This document shows, piece after piece, positions 8,392-17,190 of a stretch of DNA of 64,000 nucleotides (positions within the stretch are counted from its first letter, which is position 1; each line of letters begins with the position of its first letter). The stretch lies in NCBI RefSeq assembly GCF_019968765.1, contig NZ_CP074149.1:1488001-1552000 (forward strand), read 5' to 3'. Both the position numbers and the translations under genes were made by a program. Origin of the DNA: Enterobacter sp. JBIWA008 (GTDB taxonomy: Bacteria; Pseudomonadota; Gammaproteobacteria; Enterobacterales; Enterobacteriaceae). Below the pieces are notes generated by a model. That model did not search any database. It saw only the letters and a program-made list of their open reading frames with translations, and had not been told where the DNA came from.

Positions 8392-9432
8392 ATGCGTTAT
8401 CAAAAACTGGGCAACACCGGACTGTTCGTTTCTGAACTCTGCCTCGGCACCATGACCTTCGGCGGAGAAGGCGGCATGTGGGGCAAGATTGGCCAGCTTC
8501 AGCAAAGTGAGGCCGAGCAGCTGGTGGGCCGCGCGCTGGATGCCGGGATCAACTTTATCGACACCGCGGACGTTTACTCTGAAGGGCGCTCGGAGGAGAT
8601 CACGGGTCAGGCGCTGAAAAACCTGAAAATCCCGCGCGAGAACGTGGTTGTCGCCACGAAAGTGTTCGGCGAAACGGGAACGGCAGGGGTGAACTCACGC
8701 GGCAGCTCGCGCTATCACATCATCAGCAGCGTGAAGGAGAGCCTGCGCCGCATGCAGCTCGATCATATCGATCTCTACCAGCTTCACGGCTTCGACCCCG
8801 CAACACCGATTGAAGAAATGCTCTATGCGCTGGATAACCTGGTGCAGCACGGCCACGTGCGTTACATCGGCGTCTCGAACTGGGCGGCGTGGCAGATTGC
8901 CAAAGCGCTGGGCATTTCCGAGCGTCTCGGGCTGGCGCGTTTCGCATCGCTCCAGGCGTATTACACCATCGCCGGACGCGATCTTGAGCGCGAGCTGGTG
9001 CCGATAATGCAGAGCGAAGGCGTCGGGCTGATGGTCTGGAGCCCGCTGGCGGGCGGCCTGCTGAGCGGAAAATATGGCCGCGACGGGCAGAGCGAAGCCG
9101 GCGGTCGTCGTCTGGAGTTTGACTTCCCGCCGGTGAACAAAGATCGCGCCTTCGACTGCGTGGACGTGATGCGCACTATCGCCGAAAGCAAGGGCGTCTC
9201 CGTCGCGCAAATCGCGCTGGCCTGGCTGCTGCATCAGAAAGCGGTAACCAGCGTCATCATTGGCGCGAAACGCGTCGAACAGCTGGACGACAACATCGCC
9301 GCAACGGGGATCCGCTTAAGCGAAGACGAACTTAAGCAGCTTGATGCGGTGAGCGCGCTGCCGCGGGAATATCCTGGCTGGATGCTGGAGCGCCAGGGGG
9401 AGTATCGTCGGCATCAACTAGCGCAACAATAA
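8392..9432 (+). CDS. Aldo/keto reductase
   Basis: A 346-residue NADPH-dependent oxidoreductase of the AKR superfamily, TIM-barrel fold. Visible features are FIDTADVYSEGRSEE with the catalytic Asp and Tyr (~residues 54-60), the catalytic Lys in VVVATKVFG, the His in YQLHGFDP, and the C-terminal nucleotide-binding part VTSVIIGAKRVEQLDDNI. It resembles YajO/YghZ-like enzymes that reduce aldehydes or sugars; the physiological substrate is unknown. It has its own RBS (GAGGAAAG) 104 bp after the efflux operon, so it may or may not be co-transcribed. A REP-like hairpin follows it. Confidence 0.85.
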   Translation: MRYQKLGNTGLFVSELCLGTMTFGGEGGMWGKIGQLQQSEAEQLVGRALDAGINFIDTADVYSEGRSEEITGQALKNLKIPRENVVVATKVFGETGTAGVNSRGSSRYHIISSVKESLRRMQLDHIDLYQLHGFDPATPIEEMLYALDNLVQHGHVRYIGVSNWAAWQIAKALGISERLGLARFASLQAYYTIAGRDLERELVPIMQSEGVGLMVWSPLAGGLLSGKYGRDGQSEAGGRRLEFDFPPVNKDRAFDCVDVMRTIAESKGVSVAQIALAWLLHQKAVTSVIIGAKRVEQLDDNIAATGIRLSEDELKQLDAVSALPREYPGWMLERQGEYRRHQLAQQ

Positions 9433-9443
9433 CCCTCCTCATT

Positions 9444-9467
9444 CCCGGTGGCGCTGCGCTGCCGGGG
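9444..9467. repeat. REP-like palindrome
   Basis: CCCGGTGGCGCTGCGCTGCCGGGG is an imperfect palindrome of the enterobacterial REP type. It lies directly after the aldo/keto reductase and marks the point where the base composition turns AT-rich. Confidence 0.65.
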
Positions 9468-9628
9468 ATGAGATATAAGAAAATGACGATTTGCTGCTTT
9501 TAACGGCAAAATATATCACTATTATAATTAGGATTTCAGGGTGTCTACGATCAAAGAAAAGTGGTGAATAAAAAATAAAAGTAATAAAATGCCAATCATG
9601 GCTAATGTTCTTAGTGTGGTTTCTTTAA

Positions 9629-11209
9629 ATGCAGAGCTCAATTCCGCTTCGTTTACTAGAGGTAAACTCTTCACTGATCTGGCACTGGCCATACTTGCAG
9701 AGTGTCATTGCAGTGATGGTAAGAGACAAATTTAATGGGCTTGTTATTAACCAACAGAATTTATTATCCCTGTTAGTCCCTCCCTCCAAATATTGCCAAC
9801 ATGGTCGTGAAAATCTGTTGCGTGAGTATCAGGAACATTTATTGTACTTACAACGATTATGTCGTTATTGTCAGGCATCGGGCATTGGCGTTTGGTTGCA
9901 AGGTGAAGCACTACCGCGGGATGGAAAAATACAAGAAAAATATCCAGAATATGCTTTGATTGATAATATTAGCGCAGATGAAATTTTCTGGAAAAATTTT
10001 TATCAACACACACTCTTTGAAGCCTTAGAACAGTTATCCGGCATTGATGGAATGATTGTTAATCTTCACCGACATCAACCCTATAAAGCCAGTTGGGTCT
10101 CCACAATCCCTTTCCTCTACCAAACCCTGCGAAGCCTGGGGAAAAAAATGGTCCTCCGTGACTATATGGAGGATGAGGCAGCATCGTGGCAATTAGTCAA
10201 TGCGTTGCAGGTATTACCTCCGGATGTGAGGGTATCAATAAAAGCAGTGGCTCATGGTTATCGCCCGGGTTTTGTAAATAATCCTTTATTGACTCAGCTT
10301 GAAGGGCGGGTCAAGTGGATTGAGTTTGATATGTGGGGGCTGGAGTACGGCTGGACTCTACTACCGTGCTACTTATTAGAGGAAATTCAGGGCCGTCTGA
10401 GTTGGGTCGAAAGTATGGCCGGTGAGGAGCTGGAAGCGATTACGGGACGGCTTAGTTGGGAATGGATCTCTAACAGTTCCCTGATTAATTCAGTAAATTC
10501 AGTGAACCTACATGGCTTAGCGATGTTTGGTCGTGAGATATTTATGTCTGAAAAACAGGCGTTTCACTGCTGGCTCACGGATATGCTTGAACGTAAGGTG
10601 GATGTGGCCGAATTAAACATCTTTCATCAATTGTACACCTGCAGCTATGAATGGATGAGAAAGACGCCCTATATCCTGGGACATGTTTTACACCATTTCA
10701 GTCAGGTCCCGGTAAGCTATGCGCAAGCCGTAAAACAGCTGCAGTTTCATTTGCTTAAATCTGATGACTATACGGCGACGGTCTTGTTCCCGATAAACGA
10801 TCCCGATGTCGGACGTGAACAGTTCCAGCAATTAGTTTTAGAGAAAGAACGCGCTATGTTTTTAGCACAAGACTCTCGTAACCGACTCTTTCAAATAATA
10901 CACTCCATTGAGATGTCGGATGAGAAAAAAGATTTATTCAAACGCGTCTGGGACCGCGTCCCGTACTACACTGAAATGTTCAAAAGAGTCGCGCGAAGTG
11001 TCGCTATGAAAATGATGGTCGATCGTTACGGCCATCAGAGTGGCATATCTTCATTTGAATTAAATAATGAAATTAATGAACTGCGCCTTTTCGCTATTCG
11101 AATTTCTGGGTGGATTGATAAAGAAGAACAACAACAGCCACACTATCTGGCTATGCTATTTGATCCTGCCAGGCTACTTAGCCTGGCAGAAAGTCTGACA
11201 GAAAGTTGA
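9629..11209 (+). CDS. Unknown protein, distant GH67-like (alpha-glucuronidase-like) TIM barrel
   Basis: A 526-residue protein without signal peptide or membrane helix. Read by eye, segments follow the order of the GH67 alpha-glucuronidase core: KFNGLVINQQN (34-44), SGIGVWLQ (84-91), GIDGMIVNLH (138-147), KMVLRDYMED (173-182), VRVSIKAVAHGYRPG (200-214), IEFDMWGLEYGW (231-242) and SVNLHGLAMFGREI (291-304). The Glu in GLEYGW aligns with a conserved GH67 residue, but the usual acid Glu and base Asp positions appear to hold other residues, so activity may differ or be lost. The C-terminal ~200 residues are helical. No clear RBS precedes the ATG. The gene is AT-rich, ends 4 bp from the convergent beta-glucuronidase gene, and is probably part of a glucuronide cluster. 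GH67 membership is inference. Confidence 0.6.
   Translation: MQSSIPLRLLEVNSSLIWHWPYLQSVIAVMVRDKFNGLVINQQNLLSLLVPPSKYCQHGRENLLREYQEHLLYLQRLCRYCQASGIGVWLQGEALPRDGKIQEKYPEYALIDNISADEIFWKNFYQHTLFEALEQLSGIDGMIVNLHRHQPYKASWVSTIPFLYQTLRSLGKKMVLRDYMEDEAASWQLVNALQVLPPDVRVSIKAVAHGYRPGFVNNPLLTQLEGRVKWIEFDMWGLEYGWTLLPCYLLEEIQGRLSWVESMAGEELEAITGRLSWEWISNSSLINSVNSVNLHGLAMFGREIFMSEKQAFHCWLTDMLERKVDVAELNIFHQLYTCSYEWMRKTPYILGHVLHHFSQVPVSYAQAVKQLQFHLLKSDDYTATVLFPINDPDVGREQFQQLVLEKERAMFLAQDSRNRLFQIIHSIEMSDEKKDLFKRVWDRVPYYTEMFKRVARSVAMKMMVDRYGHQSGISSFELNNEINELRLFAIRISGWIDKEEQQQPHYLAMLFDPARLLSLAESLTES
11166..11189. other. Perfect stem-loop at the convergent gene ends
   Basis: CTGCCAGGC-TACTTA-GCCTGGCAG is a 9-bp perfect stem inside the last codons of the GH67-like gene, 25 bp before the end of the beta-glucuronidase gene on the other strand. 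There is no T-tract. It may slow or stop transcripts from both sides. Confidence 0.4.
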
Positions 11210-11213
11210 TTAA

Positions 11214-13010
11214 TTATGACCCGGTATTTTTTAATTGCTGATAAAAATCACGCAATACATAAAATGCCTTTTTGCGCGTTATTTTATCTGCGGTAATCAG
11301 TCCCTTGCAATTGAATCCTTTCTGATAGGGGTTCTGACGTCTTTCTGTACGGTAGTCATACAACAACCATGGGGTAAAACCGCGCACATAATTAAGTTTT
11401 GGCAGATACTCGGTCTGTTTGCGATAAACATCCGCCATATAGTTTTCCGAGAATGGCCCCGACTGAGGTGCATGTTCGCCTAAAACCCCCTCGGCACCTG
11501 TTTCTGTGATGACGACAGGCTTTGTTGGCGATGAGTTTTCACCCAGCACAATCAGATCGTCAAAATTCTCTTCGTACCAGCCGTAATACTCATTCAGACC
11601 GATAATATCAAGATAATCTGCAAGACGATCCTCAATCTTCATTTTTGCATGATTGACAAGGCAAGCGGCAGAAATCAAACGGCTGGGATCGGCCATGCGG
11701 GCAGCCTCAATCAGCATGCTCATAAAATCCAGGCGCTCGTCGGTATCGGCATTTTCATTACCTACTGACCAGATAATTACGCTGGCACGGTTTCGGTCGC
11801 GATAGATTAACTCCATCAACTGATTATGTGCATCGCGCTGCGTTGTCGGATTTTTAAAATCTATCGCCCAGTAGTTTGGAATTTCTTCCCAGAGCAACAA
11901 ACCGACCTCATCCGCAATGCGTGCGACCATCTCATGGTGAGGGTAATGCGCCAGTCTCAGGTAGTTGCAGTTGAGCTCCTTAGCATCATGAAAACGGCGG
12001 CGGATATCCGCTTCGTTGGTCATTTTGCCCAATAACACATCATCTTCGTGGCAATTTATGCCACGTAGATAGAGCGACTTACCGTTTAGACGAATATCCG
12101 TGCCTACAACGTCAATTTGTCTGAAACCCACACGGTCGCTGACACAGTCTCGCCCCAACGATGCCATAACGCGATACAATTTAGGGGATTCAGGAGACCA
12201 AATCTGCGGTTCAGCAGAAAGGTTAGCTTCTGCAACGCCATTAATCACCGGAAGAGTAACGGAGATGCCCAGTTCAGCGAGAGTGAAATTCACCTCCTTC
12301 GCATCACCTTCCACAGCTATTCTCACGGCTATTTGATTATATTTTCCGTCTGGAACTAAATAAACGAACAGATCCCTGATATAAGTCTGCGGTGTTCGAA
12401 TAATATCAATTTCACGGTATATCCCGCCATAGTTGAACCAGTCGTTATTTCTCAAAGGTAGTCTGTCAGTGGTGCGGGTGTTATTCACACATAACATCAA
12501 CACATTTTCTCCAGGTTGCAATACAGACGTTAATTCCGCGCAAAATGGGGTAGAGCCCCCATAATGGTTGCCTATAAACTGGTGATTGACAAAAATTTTG
12601 CAATCGTAATTGGCTGCGCCTATGCGTAAGAAAATACGTTCATCCGAGTCCTGTTTGATGTAATCAATGTCCCGGGTGTACCACGCGCTCCCTTCAAAAT
12701 AAAACCATTTTTCTTTCATCATTTGCCAGCATCCCGGCACCGGAACGGTATCGCCGGAAAAAGGATCGTAATCGTAAGGATCGCGACGTGTTTCGGCATC
12801 GCTTTTCTCTAAAAGATGCCATTTTTGCCTTAATCCTGTGTCGTGAAGATCCAGCGTAAAACGCCATTCGCCACTCAGGCTTTCACGCTCTCGGCCCCCC
12901 GTGAATAACAGATTAGTATGATTGAGATTCTGCCTATTATACGGTTGGTCATATTGTTCGTTATGTAAGCATTCAACGGCGTTTTCAGCCAGGTCCGATT
13001 TTTCCAGCAT
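11214..13010 (-). CDS. GH2 beta-glucuronidase, cytoplasmic
   Basis: A 598-residue glycoside hydrolase of family 2, close in length to E. coli UidA (603). It has the sugar-binding jelly roll (~40-205), an immunoglobulin-like domain (~206-300) and a TIM barrel (~301-598). The acid/base is Glu419 in SVGNEN and the nucleophile Glu503 in VITETGAE. An N-x-K motif (Asn567, Lys569, GFNCKGLI) matches UidA Asn566/Lys568, which hold the sugar carboxylate. That marks it as a beta-glucuronidase rather than a galactosidase. No signal peptide, so substrates must be imported. It is divergent from the MFS permease gene; CRP-like sites lie between them. It is clearly diverged from E. coli UidA. Confidence 0.87.
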   Translation of the reverse strand: MLEKSDLAENAVECLHNEQYDQPYNRQNLNHTNLLFTGGRERESLSGEWRFTLDLHDTGLRQKWHLLEKSDAETRRDPYDYDPFSGDTVPVPGCWQMMKEKWFYFEGSAWYTRDIDYIKQDSDERIFLRIGAANYDCKIFVNHQFIGNHYGGSTPFCAELTSVLQPGENVLMLCVNNTRTTDRLPLRNNDWFNYGGIYREIDIIRTPQTYIRDLFVYLVPDGKYNQIAVRIAVEGDAKEVNFTLAELGISVTLPVINGVAEANLSAEPQIWSPESPKLYRVMASLGRDCVSDRVGFRQIDVVGTDIRLNGKSLYLRGINCHEDDVLLGKMTNEADIRRRFHDAKELNCNYLRLAHYPHHEMVARIADEVGLLLWEEIPNYWAIDFKNPTTQRDAHNQLMELIYRDRNRASVIIWSVGNENADTDERLDFMSMLIEAARMADPSRLISAACLVNHAKMKIEDRLADYLDIIGLNEYYGWYEENFDDLIVLGENSSPTKPVVITETGAEGVLGEHAPQSGPFSENYMADVYRKQTEYLPKLNYVRGFTPWLLYDYRTERRQNPYQKGFNCKGLITADKITRKKAFYVLRDFYQQLKNTGS

Positions 13011-13151
13011 GGGATATCCTTCATAAAAGAGGTGTTTCTGAAGAATAACGGTTCGAATTCAGACGCTGGAGATGTTCCTTATAAACAGAGGGGCAGTAAA
13101 GTGGAAAAAGCATGTAAATGTGACGGATGTCGAATATGGAAACACTTCTGA

Positions 13152-13199
13152 TGTGATGCAAATCTCATAATTGATTTTATCATGGTGATTTTGATCACA
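13152..13199. promoter_or_regulatory. Two CRP-type sites in the glucuronidase/permease divergent promoter
   Basis: TGTGA-TGCAAA-TCTCA (13152-13167) and GGTGA-TTTTGA-TCACA (13184-13199) each match the CRP consensus TGTGA-N6-TCACA with one mismatch. Their centres are 32 bp apart. The 361-bp gap 13011-13371 holds no gene. CRP control would fit a catabolic cluster; a specific operator was not recognised. Confidence 0.65.
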
Positions 13200-13371
13200 T
13201 CAGTAACCCTGAGGCGCGATATTACTCACATAAAATTATGGCAGGACTTCAGGGATCTCACTTCTGTTTCCTATGAGTCATGCATTCAGGCCGGGTAACG
13301 TACACTGGTTGAAAGTGATTACTACTGGGTCTGTTTGGATACGATTAATAAATCGTGACGGAGGAAATACG

Positions 13372-14682
13372 ATGGGTCAGTTGCAGGATGGTGTCAGTAA
13401 TGAAGCAGTAAATGTTGGTTCTACAACCAGTCGGTATCGATGGACAATTTGCGCGTTGCTCTTTTTTTCTGTCACCATAAATAATCTCGACAGATCTATA
13501 TTAGGATTGCTCGCCCCAATATTACAAAAAGATATTGGCTGGAATGAAATTGAATACGGTAATATTGTGACGGCATTTCAGGCTGCCTACGCTTTAGGTT
13601 TATTTCTGTGCGGACGTTTCGTCGACGTTTATGGTGCACGCCTGGTTTTACCTATCGCACTGGCCATCTGGAGTTTAGCTGCGATGGCTCACGGAATGGT
13701 CGGTACCGTTATAGGATTTATCTACGCGCGAATTTTCCTTGGGCTGGGGGAGAGTGCTAACTTCCCTTCAGCTGTGAAGGTTGCCGCAGAGTGGTTTCCG
13801 AAACGAGAGCGTGCTTTCGCAACGGGTATTTTTAATTCGGGTTCCAATGTCGGTAATATTTTTGCTCCTGTTATTATTCCATGGATAGCATTACAATGGG
13901 GTTGGCGTGAAGCGTTCATCGTAACCGGTGCCGTAGGGTTTATCTGGATTATTTTCTGGTTAGTATTATACGGAAAGCCGGAGAGAATTAAGAAAGTAAA
14001 TAAAGAAGAATTAGCCTGGATTAATCAGGATGATGACGCAGGTATAACAGAACTAACACCTCAAAAAATCAGCTGGTTGGGTTTGCTGAAATATAAGCAG
14101 ACCTGGGCATTTGCCATTTGTAAATTTCTCACTGACCCTATTTTCTGGTTCTTCCTTTTTTGGTTACCGAAGTGGCTACACGACGCGCGCGGTATTGATA
14201 TGGCGCATATGGCGATGCCCCTGGTTTTAATCAATATTCTGGCAACGATGGGTGGTCTTGCAGGTGGCTATCTTCCGGCATGGATGGTAAACCGCGGTAT
14301 GGCCATAAATAAAGCGCGTAAAGTGACATTATTGTTATGTGCTACCTGCGTGCTTCCTATTTTACTGGTCTCGAACGTTTCTAATCTTTGGTGCGCTGTA
14401 CTGCTGATTGGGCTTGCTGTCGCAGCGCATCAGGGCTGGTCAGTCAATCTTTATACCAGCGTATCCGATATGTTCCCTAAACAGGCTGTGGGCGCTGTTG
14501 TCGGTATTGGTTGCCTGATTGGTTCTCTCGGTTCAATTATTTTTGCGCAGGCCACAGGCCATATTTTACAGGCAACAGGAAGCTATTGGTCTATGTTCCT
14601 GATGGGCGGTTTTGCCTATCTGCTGGGTTTCCTGATTATGCATTTATTAATTCCCGCAATGTCAGCGGCTAAATTTAAATAA
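13372..14682 (+). CDS. MFS permease of the anion:cation symporter (hexuronate) family
   Basis: A 436-residue inner membrane protein with 12 predicted helices. It resembles ExuT/GudP-type permeases: INNLDRSILGLLAPILQKDIGW in helix 1 and following loop, then GRFVDVYGAR, and RIFLGLGESANFPSAVKVAAEWFPKRERA, a hallmark of the ACS family that carries hexuronates and other sugar acids with protons. I set the start at the ATG preceded by GGAGGAAA, 33 codons inside the longest frame, because the extra codons have no hydrophobic or family character. It is divergent from the beta-glucuronidase and 23 bp upstream of the toroid protein. It probably imports the glucuronide or glucuronate. Confidence 0.85.
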   Translation: MGQLQDGVSNEAVNVGSTTSRYRWTICALLFFSVTINNLDRSILGLLAPILQKDIGWNEIEYGNIVTAFQAAYALGLFLCGRFVDVYGARLVLPIALAIWSLAAMAHGMVGTVIGFIYARIFLGLGESANFPSAVKVAAEWFPKRERAFATGIFNSGSNVGNIFAPVIIPWIALQWGWREAFIVTGAVGFIWIIFWLVLYGKPERIKKVNKEELAWINQDDDAGITELTPQKISWLGLLKYKQTWAFAICKFLTDPIFWFFLFWLPKWLHDARGIDMAHMAMPLVLINILATMGGLAGGYLPAWMVNRGMAINKARKVTLLLCATCVLPILLVSNVSNLWCAVLLIGLAVAAHQGWSVNLYTSVSDMFPKQAVGAVVGIGCLIGSLGSIIFAQATGHILQATGSYWSMFLMGGFAYLLGFLIMHLLIPAMSAAKFK

Positions 14683-14705
14683 TATTAACTTTACAGGAAC
14701 TGATC

Positions 14706-15818
14706 ATGTCATTTACCGATAGTCTATTAAAGGAACGTATTCTCGCAGCCAAAGAGAAAAGCCTTCTTTGGCTAAAGAAAATGCAACTCCCCAACGCAAC
14801 GCCGGGCGTATTACGCGTTAGCGAACTTCACCAGCCCGAACAATGGCCGCAGATGCTTCTACCGGGAACCTATGATGGTACGATGGCTCGCGTTTTATTG
14901 GGGGATGAGATCGACGGGAAAAAGGCACTTGCGGACTGGATATTGAGTCATCAGCTGGAGGACGGTTTTTTCCAGTTGCCGGGGTTGTGCTGGAACGAAA
15001 CATGGAAAGGCCCAGATGCTGAAAAAACGCGGCAGTACATGCGTTTTCATACAACAAATTACTGTATGGGGACGCTGGAAGTGTTGGATCAACTGGATAG
15101 AATCGAACTGCCATTTTTGAAACCCTACCTTGACGCTCAGTATTTTTGGGCATGGTTAGGTCAACGTGATATGCGCGATCCCTGGCTGGAAGGTAACAAC
15201 ATCGTCAATATCGGAAGTTTTCTGTTACTCGAACAGCAAAGAGAACCGAACGGCCCTGCGGCTCAACGTTTGCAGGATATGATCTTCTGGCATAATCAGC
15301 AAAGCGAACCATATTCAGGTTTTTGGGGGCCGGGTCAACAGTACAGCCAGGAAGCTTTATTGTTTGCGCTCTGCGGTGCGACGCATAATTTACATGTATT
15401 TTATGCACTCGATGAAAATATTCCCTATTTTAACCAGTCAATAAGCCGCTGCCTGGAACAACCATTAGCCATTCGCAGCAGCTGTATTGATGTCGATATT
15501 ATCGATATTCTGGCGCACGGCCACGCACGCTGCCCATATCGCAGTGATGAAATTGAGCAATGGCTCCGCAGTATGCTCTTGAAATTGTTGGACTTTCAGA
15601 ATGCAGATGGTGGATTCCCGGACACTCTACTTGGCGAGCGAGGGTATGATGGATGGGTGAAGGGATATAAAGAGCCTCAGGGACATAGTAATACGTTTGC
15701 CACCTGGTTCCGATGGATAGCTATCGCGATGATCGCCTACGTTTTATGGCCTCAATGGCAGGACTGGCGTTTCCGTAAGACGATCGGTATTGGATATTTT
15801 AAAAACGTGTCGAGGTGA
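14706..15818 (+). CDS. Unknown alpha/alpha-toroid protein in the glucuronide cluster
   Basis: A 370-residue protein I do not recognise. It lacks a signal peptide. Repeated helix-turn motifs such as ADWILSHQLEDGFFQLPG (76-93), FWHNQQSEPYSGFWG (194-208) and LLDFQNADGGFPD (294-306) resemble the QxxxGGF repeats of prenyltransferase/squalene-cyclase type alpha/alpha toroids, a fold also used by several polysaccharide lyases and unsaturated-glucuronyl hydrolases. The conserved-looking stretch WLEGNNIVNIGSFLL and many Trp, His and Asp residues would suit a sugar-binding enzyme. It follows the permease by 23 bp with an AGGAAC site, so it is probably in the same operon. Role in glucuronide breakdown is inference. 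Confidence 0.6.
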   Translation: MSFTDSLLKERILAAKEKSLLWLKKMQLPNATPGVLRVSELHQPEQWPQMLLPGTYDGTMARVLLGDEIDGKKALADWILSHQLEDGFFQLPGLCWNETWKGPDAEKTRQYMRFHTTNYCMGTLEVLDQLDRIELPFLKPYLDAQYFWAWLGQRDMRDPWLEGNNIVNIGSFLLLEQQREPNGPAAQRLQDMIFWHNQQSEPYSGFWGPGQQYSQEALLFALCGATHNLHVFYALDENIPYFNQSISRCLEQPLAIRSSCIDVDIIDILAHGHARCPYRSDEIEQWLRSMLLKLLDFQNADGGFPDTLLGERGYDGWVKGYKEPQGHSNTFATWFRWIAIAMIAYVLWPQWQDWRFRKTIGIGYFKNVSR

Positions 15819-15981
15819 TTTTTAATTTCTTTGCCCATCGGTACAGCAATTGGCGAAAGCAGTTTATTGCATTGAGCATGCTTTTGCCGATTCAACGATG
15901 GGCTGTGGCGATTCATTGCTATCCAGAGCATGCATTAATATCCAAGAAAGCAAACTGTACTTTTTTTTCTTAAGGTAATAG

Positions 15982-16005
15982 AAAAAGGGGCAGTAAAAGC
16001 TGCCC
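15982..16005 (-). terminator. Terminator after the fructokinase gene
   Basis: GGGCAG-TAAAAG-CTGCCC forms a 6-bp stem. On the minus strand it is followed by CCTTTTTC, so it would end transcription of the fos-type operon about 110 bp after its last gene. The remainder of 15819-16113 shows no gene. Confidence 0.65.
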
Positions 16006-16113
16006 ATACACAGACATGATAATCTACAAAAAATATCTCAAACTTCTACAGGCCATAACTAACAATTGAAGATCCGTGTACCATATTCCCACACCATACA
16101 TTATGAAAAGTTG

Positions 16114-17076
16114 TTACACCGTAGCGGTTGCACCAAGGATCTCATAGCCCGGTAATGGGAAATGATTAATGAACTTTTCCAGTGCAGCTGTATCAGGAAG
16201 GGCGGTAAGTGCACCTTTTTTGGTAGTTGCGAGTGCTCCGGTTGCACTGGCCTGAGTGATTGCTAATTGAAGTTCTGGAAAATTCATTGGCAAACCTTTA
16301 TGGGCGATGCTGGCAAGTAACCCAGCCATAAAAGCATCTCCAGCGCAAGTTGTGTCAATACTTTTAACATTAAATCCTCTGAAATGTATCACCATATCTT
16401 GCCATAATACTAATGAACCTCTCGCACCAAAGGTGACCACTTTTAACCTCGCAGGATGGGTTTTGAGTGCTTCTAACGCCTCTGTATAATCATGTGTACC
16501 AATTAACCAATACCACTCTTCTTCAGAGAGTTTAAGGATATCGGCTTTTTCAGCGAATTGACTCACCGTGGTAAACATCTCTTCCTTATCACGCCACATT
16601 TGCTCACGTAAATTAACATCAAAGCTGACGAGTCCACCGTGGTCAATGACTTCCTGGACAGCTTTAGTCAATGTAGTGCGGCAGTCTGTAGCAACCAGCG
16701 CAAGTGAACAAAAATGCAGGATATCATCACCAAACGCTGGTAAGGCATCTTGAGTTAAAAATTGGTCGGCTGAAGGGTTCGTAAGAAAAGTAAAACCACG
16801 TTCTCCCTGATCTTTAAGAGAAACGAGTACTGTACTTGTTCGATGATGTTTATCCATTTGGATACATTGTGTAGAAACTCGTGAATCTTCGAGGGTTTTT
16901 CTTAAAAAATGTCCAAAATCGTCATCTCCTACACGACCTATAAAGCCAGTCCGACATTTCAATCGTGCTGTACCTATCGCAACATTAAATGGCGCACCTC
17001 CTGCACAAGCACGAAATTGCATATCTGCGAGAGGTAGAAGATCCACAACAGCATCGCCAAGAGTCCAGATATTCAT
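16114..17076 (-). CDS. fosK: Fructokinase of the PfkB/ribokinase family
   Basis: A 320-residue sugar kinase that would phosphorylate fructose released by the fructosidases to fructose-6-phosphate. It aligns with CscK/ScrK along its length: WTLGDAVVDLLP at the start, CAGGAPFNVAIGTARL (residues 24-39, PfkB signature 1), FIGRVGDDDFG, KLSEEEW and DTTCAGDAFMAG (241-252, signature 2). Signature 2 normally reads GAGD; here the first Gly is Cys244, while the catalytic Asp247 is kept. It is the last gene of the fos-type operon, 114 bp after the porin. It looks more AT-rich than the rest, suggesting a separate origin. The symbol rests on gene order matching the fos locus of pathogenic E. coli, from memory. 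Confidence 0.83.
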   Translation of the reverse strand: MNIWTLGDAVVDLLPLADMQFRACAGGAPFNVAIGTARLKCRTGFIGRVGDDDFGHFLRKTLEDSRVSTQCIQMDKHHRTSTVLVSLKDQGERGFTFLTNPSADQFLTQDALPAFGDDILHFCSLALVATDCRTTLTKAVQEVIDHGGLVSFDVNLREQMWRDKEEMFTTVSQFAEKADILKLSEEEWYWLIGTHDYTEALEALKTHPARLKVVTFGARGSLVLWQDMVIHFRGFNVKSIDTTCAGDAFMAGLLASIAHKGLPMNFPELQLAITQASATGALATTKKGALTALPDTAALEKFINHFPLPGYEILGATATV

Positions 17077-17190
17077 GACATTTCCTTAATAATAATTAAC
17101 TTGTTTTTTTAAACGTGACCTGCGGTAAGGTCACTATTTTTACTAGCGCTTCAGTGTATTCAGGTGCCATGGATTATCCAGGCGTGCGGT

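Noticed and set aside
11214..13010. Beta-galactosidase as the function of the GH2 enzyme
   Set aside because: The N-x-K motif and a length near that of UidA point to beta-glucuronidase.
13273..13371. N-terminal extension of the hexuronate-type permease
   Set aside because: The extra 33 codons lack conservation-like features, and a strong GGAGGAAA site precedes the internal ATG.
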